Positions 50,690-60,117 of a stretch of 64,000 nt of DNA are shown one piece after another. Under the pieces are notes generated by a model that was given only the letters and a program-made list of their open reading frames with translations, was not told where the DNA came from and did not search any database. The position numbers and the translations under genes are program-made. The DNA is from Flagellimonas marinaquae. GTDB lineage: Bacteria; Bacteroidota; Bacteroidia; Flavobacteriales; Flavobacteriaceae. Location: NCBI RefSeq assembly GCF_023716465.1, contig NZ_CP092415.1:2023501-2087500 (forward strand), in the 5' to 3' direction. Within the stretch, counting starts at the first letter, position 1. Each line of letters begins with the position of its first letter.

Positions 50690-53035
50690 TTAGTTATCTA
50701 TCACAATGGGATCGGTTGATAGTTTTACCACAGGACGGGCACCATGGGCTTCGCGGGCATCGATATTGATGTGTTGGTTCTTTTGAACTACCTCAACGGC
50801 CTCTTTTGCCGATATGGCTTTGCCATTGTAAGTGAAAGATGCTCCTTTTTCCGCCATTTCTTTCACGTGTTCAATAGGTTTTGGTGGTGCTGGGGGCGCT
50901 GGTGGTACTGGAAGATTTTTAGGGTTCGCCTCATTCACCGGTTTAGTTGCTTTTGGCGCCTTGGGAGATTTAGGAGCTGGTGGCGGAGCGGGAAAATCCG
51001 GAAAGGGCTCCGCATCATCACGTTGTTTCTGGGACATTTTTTCATAGATTTCTTTTAGGCGCATCACATCTTTCTTTTTGATGGTCATATTATTGCGGTC
51101 CATAGCGTTGTATTTCTTGGCCAAGGTATTGTACTCCTTCATTTCTTCCCTGGAGGCACTTTGTTGATTCGCTTGTTTTGGGCCTAAAACGTTAATTGTC
51201 GCAGTGCCGTATTCCGTTAATATTTTATCAACTTTGCTGATGACTTTTTTGGAGGTTTTGGCCTCTACTTGAACAATCGAACGAATGACTTTTTTACGTT
51301 GTTCAAAAGAAAGATGGTTATTAATTTTTGAGAGCTCATCCTCCAAATCTTCCAATAGAATTGATTTGTTTTGAAACAATAGATTGCCCTTTTTGTTGAT
51401 GTGGATCTCTATTGGGTTAACGGTTTTGTTGGCTTCATTTTGATCCCATTTTGTAGTATAAATCACATAATTTGCTTTATTCCCAGGCCCTAATGGAGTC
51501 ATGCCAATTATTTGATTTCTCTTAATGATGCTGTTCAAGGTGTTGGCAGGTACAATGGTTTCATCGTTGATAAGGACCAAATCACGTTTAGAGTCTAGTC
51601 TTATCCAACTGTCGCTCAAGATATAAAAGCCTTTATCTATTTGCATGAAGACATTTTGGTTACCCTTTTTAGAAGCTTCTATTTTTTGGGCCAAAACAAA
51701 GTCCTTTTTAACTTCAGTATAATTGGTAAATATAGTTTTGTAATCAAGATTTTTTAGATTTGGAACTAGGGACGAAAGCTGCCTTGCGCTTGATTCCTCT
51801 TGTCGTAAGCCAATATATATGGCGGAACTAATTTCACCTTGTAAATTTCCCCAATGCTGTATCTGAGTAGAGGAAAGATATCCCTCTTTTAGCACATTAA
51901 AATTAAAAAATATTTCACCTGAATTGGAAACCGGAATTTCAACATTGTAATATCCGTTGTTGTCGGTTTTTGCAAGTGTACTTCCTTTGGAATCTGTAAT
52001 AAGCGCCTTTTCCAGAGGCAATAAAGTTTCTGAGTCCAATATCAGACCTGCTAATTGTATAGTTCTTGTGGAAATCCCGTCTGTGGTCTCAATACTTTTG
52101 TTTTCTGGATACAACGATGTTTCTGTAAACCCGACAGGCGTAGTGCGAGTTATTGTTTTTGTCTCACTAAATCCAAATAATAGAAGGGCAGTAAGCGGCA
52201 AGAGCAAAAAGCTCTTGAGTACAAATGATTTTTTTGTTGTTTTTGTTTTCATGACTGTAAAACGTTTTTTGATTGATGAATAAGTTATGGCATTTGCAAT
52301 GCCGGTCGACTGATGTGTGATATGTCCATCGTGCGATAAGTACGATAGGATCGTATTTTGATAATGTGAATGGTCGTTGTTCTTTTGGATCACTGCACTA
52401 TCTGCCAAAAACTCGTGGTTCAGCTTAATGGAAGATTTAAAAAGATAGATCAACGGGTTAAACCATAACACCACTTGAAGCAGCTCAATAAACAAGATGT
52501 CCAGACTATGTTTTTGTTTGGCATGGGTCTCTTCGTGTAAAAGTACTTCTTGCGGTATGCTTTTATTCTCGAATTGTTTTTGGTTCAAAAAGATAAACCG
52601 GAAAAATGTATGGGGCGGCATGGGTTGCTTAAGCAGTACCCGGGTAATAAAATTATCCTTGTGCTTTGGGTTTTTACGGATACGGGACCAAATCTGTGCA
52701 AGATGGCCTATAAAGCGAAACCCGAAGCCTAAGACCCCCAGGCCATAAATGCTCCATAGTACAGGCCCCCAACTAAAATTTTCCTCTTGTACGGCATTTT
52801 GGGGCGCTTGTGTAGTGGGTAAATCGGTTAAAATTGGAATATTCTCCATCTCCGTGGATGGTAGGGCCTCGATATATTCTGTAAAAACCATATTTGGAAT
52901 CAAAAAAGAGGCAATTATAGCGGCCACAAGATAGAATCGCTTAAAATGGTGGATGCTTTCCCTTTCCAGTACCAGTTTGTAAAAGGCTAGAAAAGCGGTC
53001 AGGCAAGCTGTGGATTTTAATAAAAGGACCAGCAT
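50690..53035 (-). CDS. BlaR1-like M56 metallopeptidase with CarboxypepD_reg-like domain and Pro-rich tail
   Basis: A 781-residue sensor protease. N-terminal membrane part with zinc motif HEETH (VLLHEETHAKQKHSLDILFIELLQ) and KLNHEFLADSAV. After the last membrane segment (LKSFLLLPLTALLLFGF) comes a carboxypeptidase-regulatory-like fold (IQLAGLILDSETLLPLEKALITDSKG), then a TonB-plug-like region, and a Pro/Ala/Lys-rich segment (APPPAPKSPKAPKATKP) before the C-terminus. No TonB_C repeats, unlike the 29.9-kb paralogue. Its blaI partner is two bases upstream. Confidence 0.9.
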   Translation of the reverse strand: MLVLLLKSTACLTAFLAFYKLVLERESIHHFKRFYLVAAIIASFLIPNMVFTEYIEALPSTEMENIPILTDLPTTQAPQNAVQEENFSWGPVLWSIYGLGVLGFGFRFIGHLAQIWSRIRKNPKHKDNFITRVLLKQPMPPHTFFRFIFLNQKQFENKSIPQEVLLHEETHAKQKHSLDILFIELLQVVLWFNPLIYLFKSSIKLNHEFLADSAVIQKNNDHSHYQNTILSYLSHDGHITHQSTGIANAITYSSIKKRFTVMKTKTTKKSFVLKSFLLLPLTALLLFGFSETKTITRTTPVGFTETSLYPENKSIETTDGISTRTIQLAGLILDSETLLPLEKALITDSKGSTLAKTDNNGYYNVEIPVSNSGEIFFNFNVLKEGYLSSTQIQHWGNLQGEISSAIYIGLRQEESSARQLSSLVPNLKNLDYKTIFTNYTEVKKDFVLAQKIEASKKGNQNVFMQIDKGFYILSDSWIRLDSKRDLVLINDETIVPANTLNSIIKRNQIIGMTPLGPGNKANYVIYTTKWDQNEANKTVNPIEIHINKKGNLLFQNKSILLEDLEDELSKINNHLSFEQRKKVIRSIVQVEAKTSKKVISKVDKILTEYGTATINVLGPKQANQQSASREEMKEYNTLAKKYNAMDRNNMTIKKKDVMRLKEIYEKMSQKQRDDAEPFPDFPAPPPAPKSPKAPKATKPVNEANPKNLPVPPAPPAPPKPIEHVKEMAEKGASFTYNGKAISAKEAVEVVQKNQHINIDAREAHGARPVVKLSTDPIVIDN

Positions 53036-53037
53036 AG

Positions 53038-53403
53038 TTATTTCTTTTTGATTTCGTTGTCGATCAATTTTTTCAGCTCTTCGAGCTCGGTTTTGGTCAA
53101 ATCTGTTTCTTGGGCAAAAAAGGAGGCGAACTGGCTTGCACTATCGTTAAAAAAGTTTTTAATGAGCCCGTTTACATGCTTGGAAAAGTAATCCTTCTTT
53201 TTTACCAGTGGATAGTATTCCCTACTTCTTCCAATTTGATTGTAGGCGACAAAACCTTTGTCTGTCATTCGCTTTAAAAGAGTCGCAACCGTGGTTGTGG
53301 CCGGCTTTGGCTCCGGGTAGGCATCCAAAAGGTCCTTCATTACGGCTTTTTTTAATTTCCAGACAATGTTCATTAACTCTTCCTCGGATTTCGACAATTG
53401 CAT
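53038..53403 (-). CDS. BlaI/MecI-family repressor
   Basis: A 121-residue winged-helix repressor (MQLSKSEEELMNIVWKLKKAVMKDLLDAYPEPKPATTTVATLLKRMTDKGFV). Pairs with the M56 sensor two bases downstream. The operator upstream is a perfect TACA/TGTA palindrome of the classic MecI/BlaI kind, distinct from the operators of the other blaI locus. Confidence 0.95.
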   Translation of the reverse strand: MQLSKSEEELMNIVWKLKKAVMKDLLDAYPEPKPATTTVATLLKRMTDKGFVAYNQIGRSREYYPLVKKKDYFSKHVNGLIKNFFNDSASQFASFFAQETDLTKTELEELKKLIDNEIKKK

Positions 53404-53427
53404 TTTCGATTGTTTTAAAAAAATTGC

Positions 53428-53471
53428 TCTACAAACATAGAATAAAAATTTTAATTCTACAAATGTAGAAT
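53428..53471 (-). promoter_or_regulatory. Operators of the second blaI locus
   Basis: ATTCTACA-AA-TGTAGAAT (53454-53471) is a perfect 18-bp palindrome containing TACA/TGTA. A second, imperfect site TCTACA-AA-CATAGA (53428-53441) lies 12 bases closer to the gene. Two tandem sites fit cooperative BlaI dimer binding. Confidence 0.8.
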
Positions 53472-53538
53472 TGTTTTATGGTGTTAAAAGGTTTTATCAT
53501 CTTCTAAAAATGTTAAGTTTGCCCATAAATAATTCATT

Positions 53539-54117
53539 ATGGGGTTAATCGACGAATTACGTGAACGAAGTGGAGGAGTTTGCGAATTGAGCGATGTAGC
53601 GGAAGATTTAATCATTTATGAGGTTCCACCAGTTTCCACGGGAGGCTTGGATGGCAGTATTTTAATAAGTCGAACTTGTAAAGATCAAATAGAGAACCCG
53701 GAGACAACAGACCCGAATCATTGGAGGTGTTTAAACGATAGTATGTGGAGCGAACACGATGCGGTAAAAGTTGTTGCTTGGCGAATGCTCAGCCGTTTAA
53801 AATCCGAAGGCTGGCCGCAAGATCTTTTGGATATGATGTACATGGACGATGAAACTTTGGCGTGGGCGAAGGCAACTGGCGAAGGTATGTCGGACAGTGA
53901 AAAAATTATCCACAGGGACGTGAATGGCAATATTTTGGAAAATGGAGATAGTGTAGTGTTGGTGAAGGACCTGAAAGTAAAAGGGTCGAGCATGGTCGCA
54001 AAACAGGGAACCGCCGTTAGACGGATTTCCCTGGATCACGAAAATGCTGAATATATTGAAGGTAAGGTAGATGGTCAGAATATTGTGATTGTGACCAAGT
54101 ACGTAAAAAAACTCTAG
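53539..54117 (+). CDS. PhnA-family zinc-ribbon-like protein
   Basis: A 192-residue protein with the PhnA C-terminal domain (DVNGNILENGDSVVLVKDLKVKGSSMVAKQGTAVRRI ... YVKKL). N-terminal Cys residues (GVCELS, RTCKD, WRCLND) replace the usual zinc ribbon. Despite its historic name the family is not a phosphonate hydrolase with certainty. Monocistronic; stop overlaps that of the dipeptidase. Confidence 0.88.
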   Translation: MGLIDELRERSGGVCELSDVAEDLIIYEVPPVSTGGLDGSILISRTCKDQIENPETTDPNHWRCLNDSMWSEHDAVKVVAWRMLSRLKSEGWPQDLLDMMYMDDETLAWAKATGEGMSDSEKIIHRDVNGNILENGDSVVLVKDLKVKGSSMVAKQGTAVRRISLDHENAEYIEGKVDGQNIVIVTKYVKKL

Positions 54118-55502
54118 CCCTTCATTTCGGTATAATATTTATAAAAGTAAGGGATGGTCTCTATGCCCTTTAGAAAGTTCCATACGCCAAAATGTTCGTT
54201 GGGCGAGTGTATGGCATCGCTGTCCAGACCAAAGCCCAAAAGGATTGTTTTACTGTCAAAAACATTTTCGAACAAGGCAACGATTGGAATGCTTCCTCCC
54301 GTCCGTTGCGGTACTGGGGTTTTTCCAAAAGTGGTTTCCATGGCCTTGGATGCCGCTTGGTATCCGATACTATCGATCGGGGTAACATAGGCTTGTCCAC
54401 CGTGGTGTGGTTTTACCTTTACTTTTACACTTTTTGGCGCCAGCGATTCAAAATGTTTTTGGAACAGTTCTGTAATCTCGTGCCAATCTTGATCGGGAAC
54501 CAATCGCATGGATATCTTGGCATAAGCCTTGCTCGCGATTACTGTTTTTGCACCTTCGCCTGTGTAACCGCCCCAAATTCCATTGACATCCAAGGTAGGT
54601 CGGATACCGAACCTTTCCGGTGTTGAATACCCTTTTTCTCCATGTACATCGCCAATATCCAAGGATTTTTTATAGGCTTCCAGGTCAAAAGGGGCTTTGG
54701 CCATTTCGGCACGTTCTTCGTCCGAAATAACTTCAACTTCATCATAAAACCCTGGAATGGTAATATGGTTGTTCTCATCGTGGAGTTGCGCAATCATTTT
54801 GGCCAGCACATTAATAGGGTTGGGTGCAGCGCCTCCGTAGATCCCGGAATGCAGGTCCCGGTTGGCACCGGTAACTTCTACCTCGACATAACTTAGTCCT
54901 CGCAGTCCCGTGGTTATGGACGGGGTATCGTTGGCAATCATACCGGTGTCCGAAATCAGGATAATATCGTTTTTAAGTTTTTCACTGTTTTCCTTAAGAA
55001 AATCCTCTAAACTATCGCTTCCTACTTCTTCTTCACCTTCGATCATAAACTTTACGTTACAGGGCAAAGCGTTGTTGTTGATCATATATTCAACGGCTTT
55101 CACGTGCATAAAGAACTGTCCTTTGTCGTCGCAGGCCCCACGGGCAAAAATGGCACCGTTGGGGTGTAGATCGGTGTTCTTGATCACGGGCTCGAAAGGA
55201 GGGGAATCCCAAAGATCGATTGGGTCCGGCGGTTGAACATCGTAGTGCCCATACACCAAAACAGTGGGTAAATCGGGGTCAATAATCTTGTCGCCATACA
55301 CCACTGGATAACCTTTGGTCTCGCAAATTTCGGTGTTTTCGCAACCAGCGTCCTCCAATGATTTTTTTACCGCTTCCGCAGTTGCCAGAACATCTTTGGA
55401 ATAAGCCGGATCCGCACTAATGGAGGGGATTTTTAGTAGGTCGATCAATTCGTTGATAAATCTGTCTTTGTTCGTGTTGATGTAATTATTTATGTCTTTC
55501 AT
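54114..55502 (-). CDS. M20-family dipeptidase
   Basis: A 462-residue metallopeptidase. Zinc and catalytic residues are in VLVYGHYDVQPPDP (His, Asp), RGACDDKGQ (bridging Asp), IEGEEEVGS (Glu-Glu) and the distal HSPNEHFGVWN. A dimerisation lid domain (SYVEVEVTGANRDLHSG) lies in the middle. It hydrolyses dipeptides in the cytoplasm; the exact specificity (carnosinase/CNDP-like) is inferred from similarity. Confidence 0.94.
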   Translation of the reverse strand: MKDINNYINTNKDRFINELIDLLKIPSISADPAYSKDVLATAEAVKKSLEDAGCENTEICETKGYPVVYGDKIIDPDLPTVLVYGHYDVQPPDPIDLWDSPPFEPVIKNTDLHPNGAIFARGACDDKGQFFMHVKAVEYMINNNALPCNVKFMIEGEEEVGSDSLEDFLKENSEKLKNDIILISDTGMIANDTPSITTGLRGLSYVEVEVTGANRDLHSGIYGGAAPNPINVLAKMIAQLHDENNHITIPGFYDEVEVISDEERAEMAKAPFDLEAYKKSLDIGDVHGEKGYSTPERFGIRPTLDVNGIWGGYTGEGAKTVIASKAYAKISMRLVPDQDWHEITELFQKHFESLAPKSVKVKVKPHHGGQAYVTPIDSIGYQAASKAMETTFGKTPVPQRTGGSIPIVALFENVFDSKTILLGFGLDSDAIHSPNEHFGVWNFLKGIETIPYFYKYYTEMKG

Positions 55503-55558
55503 ATATGAATTAAAAAGGACCCTAAAAGTACAAAAAACAAGTTTTTAAGGGGAGTGCA

Positions 55559-55588
55559 TTTGCAAATCGGAAAATTGATTTATATTTG
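55559..55588 (+). promoter_or_regulatory. Promoter of tRNA-Leu (TTTG-N18-TATATTTG)
   Basis: TTTG at 55559-55562 and TATATTTG at 55581-55588 are the two Bacteroidota promoter boxes with the right spacing, 11 bases before the tRNA 5' end. Confidence 0.75.
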
Positions 55589-55599
55589 CACTCCAATTC

Positions 55600-55681
55600 G
55601 CGGGTGTGGTGGAATTGGTAGACACGCTAGACTTAGGATCTAGTGCCGCAAGGCGTGGGGGTTCGACTCCCTTCACCCGCA
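55600..55681 (+). tRNA. tRNA-Leu (TAG)
   Basis: An 82-nt tRNA with acceptor GCGGGTG/CACCCGC, a variable arm (TGCCGCAAGGCGT), T-arm GGGGGTTCGACTCCC, and anticodon stem CTAGA/TCTAG with loop CTTAGGA, giving TAG. Discriminator A. The long variable arm fits Leu. CCA is not encoded. Confidence 0.96.
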
Positions 55682-55684
55682 CTG

Positions 55685-55716
55685 AAAGCTCTTCGATTTT
55701 CGAGGAGCTTTTTTTG
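55685..55716 (+). terminator. Terminator of tRNA-Leu
   Basis: AAAGCTC..CGA / TCGAGGAGCTTT stem with TTT loop and a following T run, four bases after the tRNA. Confidence 0.9.
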
Positions 55717-56209
55717 TTCGGACTTGTTTTAGTGTTTGTCCTTGCATTCTACCAACCATTCATCTTCTAATCCATTACGTAAAATAATGGACATTCTTGG
55801 TCCTTTTAGTTTTGGATTGTTATGTATTATGGCCAGCAATTCTTCCTTTGGTTAATCAGAAGAAAAACACATTATATTGAAAGAAAAAACGAATAGCTAA
55901 GTTAAATAAGCCAATAATTATGAATCTTTTAATTATCAGGTTCAAAATCAGTTATGGTTGTCGGGAAATATTTTAATTATTGAATTTTTGTTAAAATAAA
56001 AGAATAATCATAAATTTATCTTAAACGACCTTTTGTTTAAAGGTCCCCAACTGAAAACCGACAAATTATACGAAAAAGCAGTGGAGGTGGTGTTTTTGAT
56101 TGAATTTTTGCAATAAAATAATACCATAACAGTTTTAATTACTGTAAATTATTGATATTTGTCAATTTTTATATCGAAACCTTAACTAGATTAATTGACC
56201 AATTGCGCT
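55717..56209. other. Long non-coding stretch with a gene remnant
   Basis: On the minus strand 55729-55851 is open and reads PKEELLAIIHNNPKLKGPRM...LRNGLEDEWLVECKDKH, looking like a protein C-terminus, with a TAA directly before it; probably a remnant. A hairpin GACCTTT-N5-AAAGGTC lies at 56027-56045. A -7-like GATATTTG near 56154 could serve the response regulator. Nothing else is supported. Confidence 0.35.
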
Positions 56210-56599
56210 ATGTACAAAGAAATTTATTTAGTCGACGATGAAGATCTCGTAAATACGGTGAATGCGATTCACTTTAGAAGAATGGGTATGGAGGATAAGG
56301 TGAAAAGCTTTACCAACCCGGAATTGGCACTGGATGACCTTAGATTCAGAGATGATCAAAATACAAGGACCCTAATCTTGTTGGATATCAATATGCCCGA
56401 AATGAGCGGGTTTGAATTTTTGGAGTTTATGATGTTGGAAGATTTTCCCGAATCCAATGAGGTACTTTTGGTGACATCTTCTGAGTCCGATTCAGATAAG
56501 GACGAAGCCAAAAAATATGAAAAATACGTAAAGGAGTTTATAACCAAGCCACTAAAAATTGAGCATTTGGAGGAATATCTCCAAAGCGCGAACAAATAA
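56210..56599 (+). CDS. CheY-like single-domain response regulator
   Basis: A 129-residue receiver domain: acidic pocket LVDDED, phosphoacceptor Asp in LILLDINMPEMSG, VTSSESD (Thr/Ser) and FITKPL (Lys). No output domain. ATG at 56210 preferred over a TTG at 56195. The PAS histidine kinase begins 76 bases downstream, so the two probably exchange phosphate. Output protein unknown. Confidence 0.93.
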   Translation: MYKEIYLVDDEDLVNTVNAIHFRRMGMEDKVKSFTNPELALDDLRFRDDQNTRTLILLDINMPEMSGFEFLEFMMLEDFPESNEVLLVTSSESDSDKDEAKKYEKYVKEFITKPLKIEHLEEYLQSANK

Positions 56600-56675
56600 T
56601 ATCGTTCTCAATAATATCTTTTTATTGCTCAACCTATTTTTGTCCCATACCTTTAATTTGAATAAACTTTAGCCT

Positions 56676-58133
56676 GTGAAACAGAAAAATGCCTTTATTC
56701 AGAATAAAGTTGAAATCGTTGAAGATAGAAATGACATTGTTTGGGCAATGGACGAGAATTATAAGCTCACCGATTTCAACACCTCCTTTAGTGCACTTTT
56801 AAAGCGCAACGGTTCCATTACTGTTGAGCGAGGTATAGATTTAAGAAAGGTATTCAAGACAAGCAGTTTTTTTGACCCTTGCGAACAAGGTTGCGAAAGA
56901 GCTTTAAACAGGTACGCCACAACTTCCAAACATACTTTCGAGGAAAATGGTGAAATCGTTGTCCACGAATTTTCCTTTCAGCCATTTATGAACAGTTCCG
57001 GAGATATTGTGGGATGTTGTGTCTGGCAAAAGAACATTACCCAAGAGGTAAACAATAACCATCGTTTGCTGGATAGCGAAAGAAAGTACCGGGAAGCTCA
57101 GCAAGTTGCCGACGTAGGTCATTGGAATTGGGATATGATCAAGAACGAAATTACTTGGTCCGATCAACTATACCGAATTTTTGGGCAAGAACCGGATACT
57201 TTTAAAGCAGATTATGAATCTGTAAAGGCTATTATTCACCCGGAAGATAGGCAGGTTTTTGACGAGGATGTAAATCGAAGTATTAAGGAGAACGTTCCCC
57301 ACGATATTATTCACCGCATAGTGGTGTTGGACGGGGAGGTAAGGTATGTGCATCAAAAAGGAAAGGCTTACTATAACGAAGAGGGTAAACCCTATAGAAT
57401 GAGCGGTACGGCTCAAGACGTAACTAAGGAAGTCCTGTCCAATCATCAAATATTGGAACAAAATCACGAGCTACAGAATTTTGTTCGGATAATTTCCCAT
57501 AACCTAAGAGGCCCGATATCAAATCTGTTGATGTTGTCCAAAATATATGAATGGGGAAAGGATGAGATGAACGACGATATTGTTCGAAAAATAGAGCACA
57601 CCACCGAAGCACTGGACCAGACTATCAAGGACCTTCATCTTTCACTGTCCTTAAAATCGGCCGATAAGGAAAAGTTTAGAGAGGTCTCTTTACGTGCCGT
57701 GATGAAAGATGTTGATGGATTGTTGTCCGAAGAGATAATTAAGAGCAAAGCCACGGTAAAAACCGATTTTTCGGGAGGTGAGACCGTTTTTGGTGCTAAA
57801 AGTTATGTGGTAAATATCTTTTACAATCTTATCCTTAATGCAATTAATTATGCCAAGGATGAAGTGCCCGCAAATATTAAGATTGTTTCTGAAGAAACGG
57901 AAAATAATGTGGTGCTTAAGTTTGTGGACAACGGTATTGGTATGGAGCTTACCCCGGAAAAGGAACGAAAAATATTTGATATGTACGGCAGGTTGAGCGG
58001 TGCAACCATAGGTAAAGGTTTTGGGCTTTATTTGGTGAAAACACAAGTTGAGGCCATGGAAGGTAAAATAGAAGTTGAGAGTACCAAAGGCGAGGGCTCT
58101 ACATTTATTGTTACCCTGCTCAAGAGCCTTTAG
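56676..58133 (+). CDS. PAS-domain sensor histidine kinase
   Basis: A 485-residue cytosolic kinase without membrane segments. Two PAS domains (about 20-120, and 140-245 with YREAQQVADVGHWNWDMIKNEITWSDQLYRIFG). H-box RIISHNLRGPISNLLML, N-box NIFYNLILNAINYA, G1 FVDNGIGM and G2 GKGFGLYLVKTQVEAM. Start is GTG. PAS with tryptophan-rich PAS_3 may sense a small molecule or redox cue. Stop overlaps the dehydratase stop convergently. Confidence 0.92.
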   Translation: MKQKNAFIQNKVEIVEDRNDIVWAMDENYKLTDFNTSFSALLKRNGSITVERGIDLRKVFKTSSFFDPCEQGCERALNRYATTSKHTFEENGEIVVHEFSFQPFMNSSGDIVGCCVWQKNITQEVNNNHRLLDSERKYREAQQVADVGHWNWDMIKNEITWSDQLYRIFGQEPDTFKADYESVKAIIHPEDRQVFDEDVNRSIKENVPHDIIHRIVVLDGEVRYVHQKGKAYYNEEGKPYRMSGTAQDVTKEVLSNHQILEQNHELQNFVRIISHNLRGPISNLLMLSKIYEWGKDEMNDDIVRKIEHTTEALDQTIKDLHLSLSLKSADKEKFREVSLRAVMKDVDGLLSEEIIKSKATVKTDFSGGETVFGAKSYVVNIFYNLILNAINYAKDEVPANIKIVSEETENNVVLKFVDNGIGMELTPEKERKIFDMYGRLSGATIGKGFGLYLVKTQVEAMEGKIEVESTKGEGSTFIVTLLKSL

Positions 58134-59074
58134 GCGGGTCTAAAGGGCAATTTGCTCAAATCCACGTTTCCACCAGAGATTATTATACCAACTTTTTTAT
58201 GGGTCAGTAGTTCTTTTTTCCTGAAACAGGCCGCTAGTGCAACTGCACTGGATGGTTCACAAACAATTTTGAGCCGTTCCCAGATCAACCGCATGGCGTG
58301 GACTATCTCTTGCTCTTTTACCCGAACAATTTCTTCAACATATTTCTGAATTATAGGGAAGTTTCTATCGCCTAATTGGGTCTTTAGGCCATCTGCAATG
58401 GTATTTGTGGTAGTGTTTGTTTCTATTTTTCCGCTCTTTAGGGATCGGAAGGCATCATCCACCTCAAAAGGTTCACCGCCGATTGTTTTGCAATTTTTGC
58501 CAAAACAATGTACTGCTAAGGCAGTGCCCGCTAGTAAGCCACCACCTCCTACAGGAGTAAAAACATAATCCAAGTCGGGGTATAACTGCAATAACTCCAT
58601 ACAAGCGGTGCCTTGCCCCAGAATCACTTGCTCATTATTGGAGGGATGGATAAAAGTTGCGCCTTGTTTATTGATAATTTCTTGGGTCGCTTGTTCTCGT
58701 GCAGTCAAAGTAGGTTCGCATTCGGAAAGAATACCACTGTAGCCCCTTACGGCCTCTTTTTTTACCTCTGGAGCGGAACTGGGCATAACAATATAAGCTT
58801 TTACTCCCAGGCTTTGGGCGGCTAAGGATAAAGCCTGTGCAAAATTTCCGGAAGAATGTGTTACAACACCATTTTTTTTCTGATCGGGGGTAAGCTGAAG
58901 AATGGCATTGGCAGCCCCACGCATTTTAAATGCGCCCATACGCTGAAAGTTTTCGCATTTAAAATAAAAATTGGCATTGCCCATTTTATCGATCAGCCGA
59001 GAGGTAAGAACGGGCGTATCGTGAATAAAAGGCTTTATTCTTTGGTGGCAATCTTTAAGTTGTTGTTTGTCCAT
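58130..59074 (-). CDS. Serine/threonine dehydratase-like PLP enzyme (serine-racemase type)
   Basis: A 314-residue fold-type II PLP enzyme with the Schiff-base Lys in RMGAFKMRGAANAI, the phosphate loop VGGGGLLAG and SGGNVDLSKLP at the end. It is short and lacks the regulatory ACT domain of biosynthetic IlvA, matching catabolic threonine dehydratase or serine racemase. Substrate remains to be fixed. Confidence 0.92.
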   Translation of the reverse strand: MDKQQLKDCHQRIKPFIHDTPVLTSRLIDKMGNANFYFKCENFQRMGAFKMRGAANAILQLTPDQKKNGVVTHSSGNFAQALSLAAQSLGVKAYIVMPSSAPEVKKEAVRGYSGILSECEPTLTAREQATQEIINKQGATFIHPSNNEQVILGQGTACMELLQLYPDLDYVFTPVGGGGLLAGTALAVHCFGKNCKTIGGEPFEVDDAFRSLKSGKIETNTTTNTIADGLKTQLGDRNFPIIQKYVEEIVRVKEQEIVHAMRLIWERLKIVCEPSSAVALAACFRKKELLTHKKVGIIISGGNVDLSKLPFRPA

Positions 59075-59128
59075 AAATCCCTATACCTATTTGGGGAACT
59101 AAAATTAAGTATAAAGATAATACAGGGT

Positions 59129-60037
59129 TTAATTATGGGATTCCACTTCTTGTTTTTCTTCCACGGAACCTTTGGAGATTCCCTCCATTCCCAATTCGGG
59201 GATTACCAACAATGGAATTTGGGTATGGAATGCGGTCCTTTTAATAATGGGCTCGCGGGTCATTTTTTCCATATAACTATGCTGGTAATTCAACATTGCC
59301 AAAAGATGTATGCCCAATTCCTTGGAGAATGTCTCTAAGGTATGCGAAACCGAATTCAGTTCGGAAACCGTGTGCACAAAATGTTCGGCATTGCCAAGAT
59401 AGCGGCGCAGCATGTTCAGGTTAAATTGCTGAAGCTCTGTAAGGGCTTTTATACCGTATTGTACATGGACAATCCGAATAGTGGCATTGAACATTTTGGC
59501 CATTTCCAAAAGTGGGGATAGCTCGGAAGAGGTATAGAACCTATTAAAATCGGTGGCAAATGCAATTTCGGATGGTGTAACGTACTCAAAGTGATAGGGA
59601 ATGGCCAAAACAGGGCACTTTTTGACGGCCTTTATAATTCGTACCGAGTTGCTTCCCATAAAAACCTCTTCAGCGCCAGATGCACCTTTGGTTCCCGTTA
59701 TCACCAAATGGATCCCAAAAGTATCAACAATGTCCTTGACCTCTTCTACCAATAAATTAAAAGAGGATATGGTCTCAAAACTATGGTTTGGATTACCGTA
59801 TTTGCTTTGTATCCGTTTAACAGTTTTGTTCAGGCCATGTTCGGAGTTCTCACGCACTGCATCAACAATGCGAACACCATCGATCATTTTGGCCATAAAC
59901 CTGCTGCTTGGTATCACAGGGGTGTAGGTATTGAGCAAATAAAATGTACAACGCCTGTTGCGGAACAATTGCATGGCGTAATCTATGGCGTTCCATGCAT
60001 TTTCCGAAAAATCCGTAGGTATTAAAATCTTCTGCAT
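59129..60037 (-). CDS. Universal stress protein (two tandem USP domains)
   Basis: A 302-residue protein of two UspA folds. Domain 1 (residues 1-148) has MQKILIPTDFSENAWNAIDYAM and the ATP loop TGTKGASGAEEVFMGSNSVRII (GxxG-x9-GS). Domain 2 (about 155-290) starts IAFATDFNRFYTSSELSPL and lacks a complete loop. Just upstream lies a Crp/Fnr-type palindrome, and the fnr gene is the next gene upstream, suggesting oxygen-linked control. Confidence 0.93.
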   Translation of the reverse strand: MQKILIPTDFSENAWNAIDYAMQLFRNRRCTFYLLNTYTPVIPSSRFMAKMIDGVRIVDAVRENSEHGLNKTVKRIQSKYGNPNHSFETISSFNLLVEEVKDIVDTFGIHLVITGTKGASGAEEVFMGSNSVRIIKAVKKCPVLAIPYHFEYVTPSEIAFATDFNRFYTSSELSPLLEMAKMFNATIRIVHVQYGIKALTELQQFNLNMLRRYLGNAEHFVHTVSELNSVSHTLETFSKELGIHLLAMLNYQHSYMEKMTREPIIKRTAFHTQIPLLVIPELGMEGISKGSVEEKQEVESHN

Positions 60038-60089
60038 CTGTCAATGGATTATGATGCATAAAATTAAACGTATGGTGCAGGGGATTCTA

Positions 60090-60101
60090 TGACAATTGTC
60101 A
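60090..60101 (-). promoter_or_regulatory. Crp/Fnr-type palindrome upstream of usp
   Basis: TGACAATTGTCA is a perfect palindrome of the TGAC-N4-GTCA form, 52 bases upstream of the usp start codon. It fits a DNR/FNR-like operator. Confidence 0.55.
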
Positions 60102-60117
60102 GCTTTTAAAAAAAGAC

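Noticed and set aside
53539..54117. Phosphonate-degradation gene
   Set aside because: PhnA homologues are common without phosphonate pathways and no phn genes are nearby.
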